Numbered from the stretch's first letter, positions 9,660-18,879 are shown. The stretch: DNA of 64,000 bases from DASZRZ01 sp963732925 (GCA_963732925.1 CAVTBJ010000007.1:148812-212811), one strand, 5' to 3'. The notes: generated from the letters alone by a model not told the origin. Program-made: numbers and translations.

Positions 9660-10697
9660 CTACGATTCCACCCTGAGCTGGATCTTCACAATATCAGGAC
9701 GCCCCTCGGCCGCCAGCTTGAACGCCTCGATCGACTGCTCCCAGGGGAACGTCTTCGAGATGAGCGGATTCACATCCACCTTGCCCGCGGCAATCAGGTT
9801 CACCGCGCGGTCGAACATGTTGGTGTAGCGGAAAACGGTTTCGATGGTCACTTCCCTGGCCTGCGCCGCCACCACATCCAGCGGCGCCGGTTCCACCGGC
9901 ATCCCCACCAGCACGGCCCGGCCCCCGGGACAAACCAGGTTCATCAGCGTGGGATAGACATGCTTGCTTCCGCTGGCCTCAAACACCACATCCACGCCCC
10001 AGCTGTCGGTGTTGCGCGCCACCACTTCCTGCAGATTTTCGTTTTGGATATTCACCGGAGTAATTCCGGGATACTGTCCGATGATGTCCAGTTTCTGCTG
10101 CGCCAGGTCGCTGATGAGCACCCAGCTGCACCCACCCGCCAGCGCCGCCAGCGCAATCATCATGCCGATGGGACCGGCGCCCGTCACCAGCGCCACATCT
10201 CCCGGACGAATCCTGGCCTTGGTGGCCGACTGCAGGCCAATAGCGAACGGTTCCACCATGGCGCCTTCGGCGAAAGTCACATTGTCGGGAAGCCGAAAGC
10301 AGAATGCCGCCGGATGCACCACGAACGGCGTCAGGCAGCCATGCACCGGAGGCGTCGCCCAGAAGCGCACGCACGGGTCCACGTTATACAGGCCCAGCCG
10401 CGATGCCTTGGAACTCATGTCGGGAATCCCGGGCTCCATGCAAACCCGGTCCCCAGGCCTGAATCCCTTCCCATCCGACCCCACTTCCACCACCGTCCCC
10501 GCGGCCTCATGACCCAGCACCATGGGCGCGTTCACCACAAACGGCCCGATCCGCCCGTGGGTGTAGTAATGCACATCGCTGCCGCAGATGCCCACGGTGT
10601 TGATCTTGATCTTCAGGTCCGACGGACCAAGCTCCATCGGATACTCGATTTCGCGGATCGTGATCTCCCGCGGCCGTTCCAGCACAACTGCTTTCAT
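9660..10697 (-). CDS. Zinc-type polyol dehydrogenase (sorbitol/xylitol dehydrogenase-like)
   Basis: 345 residues, medium-chain dehydrogenase fold. Catalytic zinc ligands are present: C38 in GICGSD, H63-E64 in GHEAAG, and E149 in MVEPFA. The Rossmann motif GAGPIGM follows. Length and the YNVDPCVRFWATPP stretch place it with sorbitol/xylitol dehydrogenases. The lobe that normally carries four structural-zinc cysteines (residues 88-109) has lost the internal ones, reading GIPDMSSKASRLG. The start is ATG 10697, with AAGGGA 6 nt before it; a TTG at 10703 overlaps that Shine-Dalgarno. It lies about 100 bp after the sugar-binding-protein gene, so it probably oxidises the polyol delivered by that transporter. 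Confidence 0.85.
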   Translation of the reverse strand: MKAVVLERPREITIREIEYPMELGPSDLKIKINTVGICGSDVHYYTHGRIGPFVVNAPMVLGHEAAGTVVEVGSDGKGFRPGDRVCMEPGIPDMSSKASRLGLYNVDPCVRFWATPPVHGCLTPFVVHPAAFCFRLPDNVTFAEGAMVEPFAIGLQSATKARIRPGDVALVTGAGPIGMMIALAALAGGCSWVLISDLAQQKLDIIGQYPGITPVNIQNENLQEVVARNTDSWGVDVVFEASGSKHVYPTLMNLVCPGGRAVLVGMPVEPAPLDVVAAQAREVTIETVFRYTNMFDRAVNLIAAGKVDVNPLISKTFPWEQSIEAFKLAAEGRPDIVKIQLRVES

Positions 10698-10796
10698 AGC
10701 CAATCCCTTAATTCATTGTGCGCGATTTCCGCATTGCTTGTCTCGTAACTCCGCAAAAACCTGCCGCCTGCCGTTTCCTTTGCAAGTGCGCTAACG

Positions 10797-11828
10797 TTAG
10801 TTTTTCATCCGCATCTGCAGCATCTTGTCCGCGTTCTCGGCTGTCACCTTGGCCCAGGGAATGATGTAGTGCTTGTCCTTGCCGTTGTCCCAGGCCACGC
10901 CGTCGTTCCAGATATCCGCCTTGGGCTTGTACGACGGTCCTTTTACCGCCGCCATGGCAACGTCAATACTGCCCTGCATCTGGCCTTTGGCGTCCTGCAG
11001 GATCGTCGCTGCCATCTCCCCGTTTTTCACCGCCCGCAACGCGTCGCTCACGCCGTCGATCCCGACGATGGTGAAATCATGCACCTTCATGCCCTGCGAC
11101 TTGATGGCCTCAATCGCGCCCAGGGCCATCTCGTCGTTCTGCCCGATCACAACGTTGATGTCGCCCTTGTGCCGCGACAACCAGTTCTGCATCAGATCCA
11201 GCGCCTCGGCACGCGACCAGTTGGCCGTGTTTCGCTCCAGAATCTTCACCGCGCCCGGGGGACATTCGCCGATGGCCTTCATGTTCCCTTCGCCGCGCTG
11301 GATTTCTCCCGAGCCTCCCTTCGGTCCTTCCAGGATGACCACGTTGGCTTTGCATCCGGTTTTGTCCAGCGCAACCTTGGCCTCCAGATAGCCGCCCAGA
11401 ACGTCATCACTGTCCACCGCCGACGTTGCCTTGTCCGTATCCAGCCGGGCATTGGTTACGATTACCGGGATATGGGCCGCGTTGGCCTTGGCCACAATGT
11501 CCACATTGGCTTTGAAGTCCATCGGATCCACAATAATCGCATCGTACTGCGAGTTAATTGCCAGTTGCGCCTGATCGTTCTGCACCGCGGCATCGTAGCG
11601 GCCATCGAAAAACGTCAGCTCGGCTTCCCCGCTGGTCACAGCCGGATGTTCTTTCCCGTAGCGTTCCATGAGCTGCACGAATTCCGCCTTGTTGCCGTAC
11701 ATGAGCACGGCAATCCGGGTAGCATTGCTGCCGCCTTCCCTGCCGCTTTTACGGCAACCTGCCAGAACGGCGACCGCCATCATGCAGGCCATCAAGAGCA
11801 GTGTGCGCTGGCGCATGTTCTTCCTCAT
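10797..11828 (-). CDS. Ribose-type sugar ABC transporter, substrate-binding lipoprotein
   Basis: 343 residues: lipoprotein signal peptide ending in VLAGC (lipid-anchored Cys near 24), then a periplasmic-binding-protein type I fold with DAIIVDPMD, IPVIVTNARLD, VIGQNDEMALGA and VGIDGVSDAL, typical of RbsB/XylF/ChvE-like sugar-binding proteins. It captures a sugar or polyol and hands it to the adjacent permease. The ATG at 11828 lacks a good Shine-Dalgarno; an ATG at 11816 with AGGAAG upstream is possible. It is third in the order ATPase, permease, binding protein, with a 10-bp gap to the permease. The ligand cannot be read from sequence; the polyol dehydrogenase downstream hints at a polyol. 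Confidence 0.88.
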   Translation of the reverse strand: MRKNMRQRTLLLMACMMAVAVLAGCRKSGREGGSNATRIAVLMYGNKAEFVQLMERYGKEHPAVTSGEAELTFFDGRYDAAVQNDQAQLAINSQYDAIIVDPMDFKANVDIVAKANAAHIPVIVTNARLDTDKATSAVDSDDVLGGYLEAKVALDKTGCKANVVILEGPKGGSGEIQRGEGNMKAIGECPPGAVKILERNTANWSRAEALDLMQNWLSRHKGDINVVIGQNDEMALGAIEAIKSQGMKVHDFTIVGIDGVSDALRAVKNGEMAATILQDAKGQMQGSIDVAMAAVKGPSYKPKADIWNDGVAWDNGKDKHYIIPWAKVTAENADKMLQMRMKN

Positions 11829-11838
11829 AATGGAATTC

Positions 11839-12891
11839 TCAATCGAGCGCGCTCTCGCGGGAAGGATCCAGGATCACCGCCGAAACAATCAGCGCTCCCT
11901 TAATAATGGATTGATAAAAACTCTCCACACCCAGAATATCCAGACCATTGTTGATCACGCCAATAATGAGGGCTCCGAAGAACACTCCCGAAAGCCGGCC
12001 TACACCGCCCGTGAGGCTCACGCCTCCAATCACCGCCGCCGCAATAGCATCCAGCTCGTATGAGGTGCCGGCATTGGTCTGTGCCGAACCGGTTCTCGCG
12101 GTCAAAATCAGCCCCGCCAGCCCGGCCAGCAGACCGCAGATGACATACACCGCAATCTGAATCCGTCGCGTATGGATGCCCGAGGTGCGCGCGCTTCTTT
12201 CATTCCCACCAACTGCATACACATAGCGGCCGAATACCGTAAGGTTCAGAGTGACCCACGCCACGCCGAAAACCAGCAGAAAGAACAACACCGGCACCGG
12301 GATAATCCAGACCTTGCCCGTTCCGAACCAGCGCAGCGACGGCGTCAGCGCCGAGATGGGATTCCCATCCGTAAGCGCCATGGTGAATCCCCGCGCGGCC
12401 AGCAGCATGCCCAGGGTGGCAATAAATGGCTGGATGCGAAAGCGCGCCACGATCCATCCATTGAGGGCGCCGCAGGCCACTCCGCCCAGCAAAGCGAAGA
12501 TCACCGCCACCGCGATCGGATAGGCGCCGCTCCAGGCAGTCACCTGCGGCGAGCGTGTGGCAAACGACGCACCCAGCATGCCTGCGAACGCCAGCACCGA
12601 ACCGACGGAAAGATCGATTCCGCCGCTGATGATGACGAATGCCATTCCCAGAGCAAGAATTCCGTTGATCGAAACCTGCAGCAGAATCAGAAGGAAGTTA
12701 TTGACCGTAAGAAAGCTGTTTTCCGCCCACGCCCCACTCGCCACCTTGTACTGACAGATGGCCGCGATCAGGGCGCAAAGTGCCAGTAGCGCGATCAGAA
12801 TCCCGTATTTCCTTAGGAGCCTTCCCGCCGGGCCCGGCCCTGACTTGCCCCTGCCGGCCGGTGCTCGCACCGCCTGTGCTGCCTTTTCCAT
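11839..12891 (-). CDS. Ribose-type sugar ABC transporter, permease subunit
   Basis: A 350-residue RbsC-like membrane protein with about ten hydrophobic segments. Signatures: GMAFVIISGGIDLSVGS, the GALNGWIVARFRIQPFIATL segment, and AIAAAVIGGVSLTGG near the C-terminus. A short basic, Pro/Gly-rich cytoplasmic tail precedes the first membrane segment. The ATG at 12891 is taken over the TTG two codons earlier. It sits 26 bp after the ATPase gene and 10 bp before the binding-protein gene, forming one operon. It provides the membrane channel of the importer. Confidence 0.9.
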   Translation of the reverse strand: MEKAAQAVRAPAGRGKSGPGPAGRLLRKYGILIALLALCALIAAICQYKVASGAWAENSFLTVNNFLLILLQVSINGILALGMAFVIISGGIDLSVGSVLAFAGMLGASFATRSPQVTAWSGAYPIAVAVIFALLGGVACGALNGWIVARFRIQPFIATLGMLLAARGFTMALTDGNPISALTPSLRWFGTGKVWIIPVPVLFFLLVFGVAWVTLNLTVFGRYVYAVGGNERSARTSGIHTRRIQIAVYVICGLLAGLAGLILTARTGSAQTNAGTSYELDAIAAAVIGGVSLTGGVGRLSGVFFGALIIGVINNGLDILGVESFYQSIIKGALIVSAVILDPSRESALD

Positions 12892-12917
12892 CGCCAAAGT
12901 TCTCTCACCCGCCAGCG

Positions 12918-14399
12918 CTAGCTCGCCGCCAGCATAAGGCTCTGCTGCGTGGCATCGGCTTGCGCAAACTCCGCTACTACGTTGCCCTTCTTCAGCACCA
13001 GCACGCGATCACAGATTCCCAGCACCTCCTCCAGATCGGAAGAAACCATCAGCGCCCCGCCGCCGCCTTTGGCAAAGTCGGAAATAAAGCGATAAATCTC
13101 CTTTTTCGCTTGCACGTCCACCCCTCGTGTCGGCTCGTCCAGCAGCAGGACCTTCGGGCCGGTGACAGCGCAGCGCCCCAGCACAGTCTTCTGCTGATTA
13201 CCACCGCTCAGGTGCCGCACGGCCTGCGCCCGGCCCGTGGTCTTGATGTGCAAGAGGGCAATCGCCTGCTCCACCATGGCGCGCTCTTTCTGGAAATTAA
13301 TGAAGCCCAGCCGCGACGTGACTCCCAGCCGTGAAATGGAAAGGTTCTCGCCTACCGAGGCGCGCAGGTTCAATCCTGTCCGCTTGCGATCCTCGGTGAC
13401 GTATGCAACTCCATTTCGGATCGCATCGGCAATCTCGCCCGGCCGCAACTTCCGGCCTTGAACTTTCAGCGTTCCCCGTGCGGGACGCATGCGTCCGTAG
13501 ATCAGGTCCAGAATTTCCGTGCGGCCGGAACCAACCAGACCGTAAATCCCCAGAACCTCTCCCTCCCGCAAGGTAAACGTCACTTCGTGATCGGAAGGTC
13601 CGGCGGCCAGCCCCTTCACCTCCAGCAGCGGGTTAGCCTGCGGGATGTTCTCCTTCACGAACTCGCTGTCCGCCGTGCCTCCAACCATCAACTCGATCAG
13701 CTCTTCCCGGCTGATGTCCGCGACCCGGCCGGAAGCTACGGTCATTCCGTCTTTCAATACCGTGTAGGTATTCGCGATGACAAAGATCTCCGCCAGCCGG
13801 TGGGTGACGTAAATCACGCCCTTGCCCCGTTCCGCCAGCCCGCGAATGGCGGCGAAAAGCCGCTGCGTGTCCTCCTCCCCAATCGCCGATGTAGGCTCAT
13901 CGAAAATGACAATGCTGGCGTTGCGGTGGGAAAGGGCCTTCGCGATCTCCACCAGTTGCTGCGAAGCGACACTGAGATCGTTAATGACGGCATCGGGATC
14001 AATCTCGAATCCGAGCGACTTCAGCAGCCTCTCGGCATGCTGCCGCAGCATCTTGCGGTCCAGCATGCCGAACTTGCGAGGTTCCGCGCCCAGGAAGATA
14101 TTCTCCGCAACCGTAAGGTGCGGAATCACGCTCAATTCCTGCTGGACGATCGCCACGCCGGCATGCAGCGCCTCACTGGCATTGTGGAAGTGTACGGGCC
14201 GTCCCTGCATGCGAATCTCCCCCGCATCCGGCTCCAGAAAACCCATCAGAATGCTCAGGAAAGTGGACTTCCCCGCTCCATTGCCGCCGCACAGAGCGTG
14301 GATTTCCCCGGCATGCAGGTCGATCCCTCCGTTCCCCAGGGCAGGCACTCCCTCAAAGCTCTTCTGAATGCCCCTCATCGAGAGCAGCAAAGGGCTCAA
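12918..14399 (-). CDS. Ribose-type sugar ABC transporter, tandem ATPase subunit
   Basis: 493 residues with two fused nucleotide-binding domains, as in RbsA/XylG/MglA. Domain 1 has Walker A GGNGAGKST and Walker B IVIFDEPTSA. Domain 2 has the usual degenerate P-loop (GLVGSGRTEIL), signature LSGGNQQK and Walker B VLLLDEPTRG. The start is a TTG at 14399 preceded by GGGAGGAAGGG at good spacing; the next ATG (14378) has no such site. It is first of the three importer genes; the beta-propeller gene lies 114 bp upstream on the same strand. Confidence 0.92.
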   Translation of the reverse strand: MSPLLLSMRGIQKSFEGVPALGNGGIDLHAGEIHALCGGNGAGKSTFLSILMGFLEPDAGEIRMQGRPVHFHNASEALHAGVAIVQQELSVIPHLTVAENIFLGAEPRKFGMLDRKMLRQHAERLLKSLGFEIDPDAVINDLSVASQQLVEIAKALSHRNASIVIFDEPTSAIGEEDTQRLFAAIRGLAERGKGVIYVTHRLAEIFVIANTYTVLKDGMTVASGRVADISREELIELMVGGTADSEFVKENIPQANPLLEVKGLAAGPSDHEVTFTLREGEVLGIYGLVGSGRTEILDLIYGRMRPARGTLKVQGRKLRPGEIADAIRNGVAYVTEDRKRTGLNLRASVGENLSISRLGVTSRLGFINFQKERAMVEQAIALLHIKTTGRAQAVRHLSGGNQQKTVLGRCAVTGPKVLLLDEPTRGVDVQAKKEIYRFISDFAKGGGGALMVSSDLEEVLGICDRVLVLKKGNVVAEFAQADATQQSLMLAAS

Positions 14400-14513
14400 C
14401 CCTTCCTCCCAGAGTCAACAGGTGCCGACGTCCCCGTCCGCCTCAGCCGAGCACACCTGAAGCAGGGGGCCTCCGGGAAACGAAGCGCGCGCCGGGATAA
14501 CTTGTGCTTCGCC

Positions 14514-16493
14514 TTAGTGCGAGTTCTTGCTCACCTCGCCGGCAGTCTTCTTCCCCCAGAAAATGAACACTCCAGTCTTGCCGTTAACGGCAACATCAGT
14601 CGTCCCGTCGCCATTAATGTCCAATGCCTCAATCTGGCGGCTGGCGCCGGAGTTGTTGTAAATGAGGTGTGGAATGAACTCAGCCTGTCCGCCCGGCTTG
14701 CGCACCAGCTTGAACCAGTACACCACTCCCTCACCTTCGGCATCGACTACTCCATAGCTGTTGTGCACCCAGTCGGACTTGTTCTTCCCGGCAATGATGT
14801 CCTTCAAGCCGTCGCCATCAACATCCGCCAAGGCCAGGGAATGCAGTTCGCTGAATACCACGCCGTGGCTCTGGGCCGGGTCCCGGTCCATAATCATGTG
14901 CTGCTGGAAGGAAATGTGGCCCTCTTGGTCACGCTTCTGCTCGTACCATGCGAGCCCTACGCCGTGGCCTTCCAGGCTTGTGATTACGTCGGGCAGGCCA
15001 TCGCCGTTGACGTCATAAACGTACATTTGCCCGCCTCCGGGACTGGCCATGGTTCCCCGGCGTCCGAAGGCCACCGGGTGAAAAGCCCACTTTTGTCCGT
15101 TGTCATGGGCCGGCTGCTCCCACCACCCCCAGGCATTCAGGATATCCGGGCGGCCATCGCCGTTGATATCGCCAACTCCCAGCCCGTGAGAACCGGTCTG
15201 TGCCCAGGGACCTTGCTCCGAGACATGATGTACGATCCAGGGCTTGGTTGGATTGGCGGGGTCCGGCTTGGCATAGCTCACGTACCCGTACTGGCCAAAC
15301 ACAAATTCGGGTTTCCCATCGCCGTCAAGGTCCGCCAGCGTGAACACCTCGGAAGCAACCGAGGAAATGACCTCGTACTTACTCCAGCGGCGGTGCTCTC
15401 CGCGCGGATTCACATAGAGATAGCCGGGAAAGCCATGCGGCGGGTAGTCGGACATCAGGACGTCCGGCCATCCATCGCCGGTAAAATCGGCGACCTCAAC
15501 TCCCACCGTGAGAGGCACGCGGGTATGGACGGGATCCAGAGGCCGGGCCTCATCGATCTCCCGCGCAACTTTGAAGTCGGGGCCGAGGAAGTACATCGGT
15601 CCCGATACCAGGTCCAGATATCCGTCCCGGTTCAGGTCGGCCACGCCCAACCCGTCTCCGAAAGAGAAGGACGTAAGCCGCTGCATACGGAAACGGCTTG
15701 ACAGCTCGTCCGGGGGAAATTGGATCTCGGTGTAGTCGGAAATCCTGACGTCCTTTAAAAGCAGTTCCGCGCCTGGCTTGCCTGCCACTCGGATAGCCAG
15801 GGGCCCATAGTGGCTTTCCGCATTTGGACCGCTTCTGCCCGTGTCGATGCGATGGCCATTGAGAAAGGCCGACAACGAGCCGTCCATCATGTGGACTTCC
15901 ACTTCGTTCCAGCCATGCGGGTTCACGTGCGGCACAGTCGTCTCTGAGGCATAGGGGTGATCCGGCGGATCGGGAAACCGTACCAGGGCCGATTGCGGCG
16001 GCGAGGCTCTATCGCTCTGCCGGGCGGGCGCGGGCTCGGAAACCGGCTTTTCCCGGCTTATCTCCTGTCCCTGGCCACCCAGAGTCATTTCATATCTGCC
16101 TAAATCTCCTTCCGCCAGCGACAAGTAGGCGCCGGTGGTGCGATCGCCTGCCTTCTGCATGCCGAGCAAGACTCCGGTTTGGCAATCAGCGCTGCAGCGG
16201 AACCAGAACCTCAGTCCGACCTCCTGATAGGAGTCGTTGAGCACGAGCCACCCGCCACTTCCTCCCTGCTGAACCGTGCCCGCCACCTCTCCGTGCTCGA
16301 CGCGCCAGGTTGCCTGCCCCTGCGGGTGCCACCCTGCAAGTGTTTTGCCGTCAAAAGCCGCCTTGGAAGTTTCCGGAACGGGACTGTCCTCTGTGGCCGT
16401 CTCCGAGTTATTACGCTGCATCGCCAGAGCAATCGACAATCCCAACCCCGCAACACCCACCAATACCAGCAGCCAGCGCTTTTTCACCATCAC
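14514..16493 (-). CDS. Secreted DUF1080-like domain plus seven-repeat FG-GAP/VCBS beta-propeller
   Basis: 659 residues. After an N-terminal membrane/signal segment (residues 5-25), residues about 45-255 resemble a DUF1080 (3-keto-disaccharide-hydrolase/LamG-like) jelly-roll: FDGKTLAGWHPQG, NGWNEVEV-like and FLNGHRIDTG landmarks. From about 275 to the end there are seven calcium-loop repeats: DLNRDGYLD, DFTGDGWPD, DLDGDGKPE, DINGDGRPD, DVNGDGLPD, DVDGDGLKD and DINGDGTTD, consistent with a seven-bladed propeller. The start is taken as GTG 16493, with GGGAGGG 8 nt before it; ATG 16490 is the alternative. Role unknown; extracellular glycan or surface binding is plausible. It lies upstream of the sugar importer on the same strand. 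Confidence 0.82.
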   Translation of the reverse strand: MMVKKRWLLVLVGVAGLGLSIALAMQRNNSETATEDSPVPETSKAAFDGKTLAGWHPQGQATWRVEHGEVAGTVQQGGSGGWLVLNDSYQEVGLRFWFRCSADCQTGVLLGMQKAGDRTTGAYLSLAEGDLGRYEMTLGGQGQEISREKPVSEPAPARQSDRASPPQSALVRFPDPPDHPYASETTVPHVNPHGWNEVEVHMMDGSLSAFLNGHRIDTGRSGPNAESHYGPLAIRVAGKPGAELLLKDVRISDYTEIQFPPDELSSRFRMQRLTSFSFGDGLGVADLNRDGYLDLVSGPMYFLGPDFKVAREIDEARPLDPVHTRVPLTVGVEVADFTGDGWPDVLMSDYPPHGFPGYLYVNPRGEHRRWSKYEVISSVASEVFTLADLDGDGKPEFVFGQYGYVSYAKPDPANPTKPWIVHHVSEQGPWAQTGSHGLGVGDINGDGRPDILNAWGWWEQPAHDNGQKWAFHPVAFGRRGTMASPGGGQMYVYDVNGDGLPDVITSLEGHGVGLAWYEQKRDQEGHISFQQHMIMDRDPAQSHGVVFSELHSLALADVDGDGLKDIIAGKNKSDWVHNSYGVVDAEGEGVVYWFKLVRKPGGQAEFIPHLIYNNSGASRQIEALDINGDGTTDVAVNGKTGVFIFWGKKTAGEVSKNSH

Positions 16494-16646
16494 TTGCTAG
16501 GCCCTCCCTGAATTCGGCGTACCAGCTTAAACCAGAACACGATTTTCGCTTGTGAGTTTTGCGCCACGAAACCGGCACCTCCGGCTGACTTCTGCCCTGC
16601 AAACTCCGTCCCGCACCGGCGGGACTGACGGGCTCTATCTCGGGAA

Positions 16647-17447
16647 TCACGTCTCCAGCAGCAGCTTGCGAGGCTTGCGGACCTTGTACTGTAGTCCGAA
16701 CTGCTCAATGGCGCATTTGCGAATGTAGCCCGCGGCATCCGCGGGGGAGTCCGTCACGAACAAGCGGTTGAAGTCCTCGAGTCCGATGGCTCCCGCCTGC
16801 TCCACACCGGACAGAAACTGCAGCAGAGGCGTCCAGTAATCAATGCCCATCAGAATGACCGGGAAATCTTTCATCTTTCCGGTCTGGATCAGCGTGGCCA
16901 CCTCGAACAGCTCGTCGAGAGTGCCAAAGCCTCCCGGCATCGCCACAAAACCGTAGGAGTATTTGGCCAGCATCAGCTTGCGAACAAAGAAGTATCGGAA
17001 TTCCACCCACCGGTCGAGGTAGCGATTCGGCTTTTGCTCATGGGGCAGCGTGATGTTGCAGCCCACCGAAGTTCCATGAGCGTCCTTGGCGCCGCGATTC
17101 GCCGCCTCCATCAATCCGGGGCCGCCGCCGGTCATCACGGTGAAGCCCGCGCGAGCAATGTCCCCACCCAACTCCCGCGCGAGTGAGTAGTAGGGATGTG
17201 GCTCGGCGAAGCGCGCCGACCCGAATACGGTGATGCACGGTCCCACGAAATGCAGCCTGCGGAAACCATAAATCAACTCGCCGAAGATGCTGAGGGCGCG
17301 CATCAGTTCAATCCGGCGCGAACGGGGACCTTCCAGGAACACCTGCTCTTCATTGCTCTTCGAATCCTTGCCCCATTCCGGCTTCTCAAGGACGTTGACG
17401 TGGAGGGGGTTTGGCTTGGCGCCCTCCGGCTTCGCGGCACTCTGCAT
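16647..17447 (-). CDS. LOG-family Rossmann-fold protein (TIGR00730 type)
   Basis: 266 residues. GGGPGLMEAANRGA and PGGFGTLDELFE are the two signature motifs of the lysine-decarboxylase-like LOG family, whose tested members hydrolyse nucleoside 5'-monophosphates (cytokinin riboside phosphoribohydrolase). The common PGGxGTxEE motif reads PGGFGTLDE here, so the catalytic Glu is shifted or conservatively replaced. An N-terminal extension of about 60 residues precedes the core. Start ATG 17447; AAGGAG lies about 12 nt upstream, a long spacing. Exact function is not predictable. Confidence 0.82.
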   Translation of the reverse strand: MQSAAKPEGAKPNPLHVNVLEKPEWGKDSKSNEEQVFLEGPRSRRIELMRALSIFGELIYGFRRLHFVGPCITVFGSARFAEPHPYYSLARELGGDIARAGFTVMTGGGPGLMEAANRGAKDAHGTSVGCNITLPHEQKPNRYLDRWVEFRYFFVRKLMLAKYSYGFVAMPGGFGTLDELFEVATLIQTGKMKDFPVILMGIDYWTPLLQFLSGVEQAGAIGLEDFNRLFVTDSPADAAGYIRKCAIEQFGLQYKVRKPRKLLLET

Positions 17448-17836
17448 GATTGGAATTCGCTCCTTGGAGACTTCAACTCCCGTCGCTTTGGCCCCTTCAG
17501 TGTGCCACACCCGTGGAAGTTCACTGGGACTGAAATCGGCTGCGGTTCTGGGATTCAGCTTTCGCGGTGACTTCGGGACTCAAGCTTGTTTTGCGGCGCT
17601 GGCGGCGGCAGAGAGTTTGCGAACACCTCCCGCAGGACTCTCCGGCGTGACTTCGGGCCGCAGGAAGCGGAATCACTCCGCCGGGAAGAAATCGCAAGAA
17701 GCTCTCCGGGGGTGTTCCATCCTGAACTGCCGATTGGTTCGTGAAGCCGGCCGCATGGGAGCGGCGAACAGCGGAAAAACTCAGCGGGACGAACTTGGCA
17801 TGGCTCTGCTCATGCGCTGACTCCAGCGTCACAAGT
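17448..17836. other. Intergenic stretch without a supported gene
   Basis: About 390 bases between two genes on the minus strand. Open frames on the plus strand cross it but show no motif, no good ribosome site and no leader. It probably holds the promoter of the LOG-family gene. Confidence 0.4.
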
Positions 17837-18676
17837 TCAGCTTCGCACTCCGGCCGCCGGGGCTGGCTGAGCCCCCGGGGCTTTGCACAACGGCACCCGA
17901 TCCTCCGCCAGGGCCCGTTCCGCCTGGCGAAGCACGCTCCAGCCATCATCTCCCGCCTGGCAGGCTGCCAGCCGGCAATCCAGCAGCATCTCCCACGGAT
18001 CCTGGCAATGCACGTTCCAGTCGTCTACACGCTCTGCCAGGCGTTGCAGGGCGATGCTGGCCTGTTTTTTGGTGGTGTTCGGCATGATGACCAGGAACTG
18101 CGAAAACTCGTACCGCAAAATGCTGTCAGAGCCGCGGAAATTCCCCTTGAGTACACGTGTGGCTTCTATCAGAAAGGCGTTCGCCGCGTCCTCTCCCTGG
18201 CGCTGTCGAACTCCCTGCAGACTGGTGGCATCGATGAGCATCAGCGTGAATTCGGCGCCGGTGCGATTGGTGCGAGCCATTTCCACCGGCAGCAGATATT
18301 CCAGATAGCGGCGATCGAGCAGTTGCGTCACCGGGTCCAGAATGGTGGCCTGGCGCAACACCTCCTGCAGGGCCGCGTCCCGCATCAACTCGACCCGCTT
18401 GGTGTCACTCAGGCGGCGCTGGTTCGCCAAGTAGAGGTTCAGCAGCACGATCAGGGCGATCAGCCCGGCCGACAGTTGAGGCAGATAGCTGAACTGAACG
18501 TAGATGGGAATGGCCGGTCCCTGCAGATTCGGCAAAACCAGCGTGAAGATTCCCAATGCCATGACCAGCATGGTCAGGAATGCGATCGACCAGAGCTGCA
18601 GGTCGCGCATGCGCAAGCTCTGGAGCTGCTCCGCCAGTTTTTCCGGACCCGTCCCTTCCCGACTGCTGGGTTGCAT
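17837..18676 (-). CDS. Membrane protein with a degenerate GGDEF domain
   Basis: 279 residues. Two hydrophobic segments (about 28-50 and 62-84) are followed by a short helix and a GGDEF-like fold starting at DPVTQLLDRRYLEYLLP, close to the family's D-x-LT-L-NRR opening. The active-site loop that should read RYGGDEF reads LRYEFSQF, so the GG(D/E)EF signature is missing and cyclic-di-GMP synthesis is unlikely. It may be a sensor or c-di-GMP/GTP-binding relic. ATG 18676 has GAGGAG about 6 nt upstream. The C-terminal Ala/Pro tail is disordered. Confidence 0.7.
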   Translation of the reverse strand: MQPSSREGTGPEKLAEQLQSLRMRDLQLWSIAFLTMLVMALGIFTLVLPNLQGPAIPIYVQFSYLPQLSAGLIALIVLLNLYLANQRRLSDTKRVELMRDAALQEVLRQATILDPVTQLLDRRYLEYLLPVEMARTNRTGAEFTLMLIDATSLQGVRQRQGEDAANAFLIEATRVLKGNFRGSDSILRYEFSQFLVIMPNTTKKQASIALQRLAERVDDWNVHCQDPWEMLLDCRLAACQAGDDGWSVLRQAERALAEDRVPLCKAPGAQPAPAAGVRS

Positions 18677-18879
18677 ACACTCCTCCTCGGCGGCACATCA
18701 GTCCGGGAGCAAGTGTGACACAAGTCGCTGTCCAGCAATGGATTACGAAAGGGAATCTGGCACCCTGCATGACAGTTTCAGGAAATTACCAGTTCGGGCG
18801 CGGTCGAGCCTGCCCGCACCCCGCCAGCGCGGCAGTCCGAAGCCTTTACCGGAGCGGCGCCAGGACATCGAAGATACGG

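Noticed and set aside
13458..15701. A 747-codon plus-strand frame
   Set aside because: It runs antisense to the ABC ATPase and the beta-propeller gene, both with firm motifs; its Arg/His-rich sequence is typical of a shadow in high-GC DNA.
17287..17820. 177-codon plus-strand frame
   Set aside because: Half overlaps the LOG-family gene on the other strand and has no motif.
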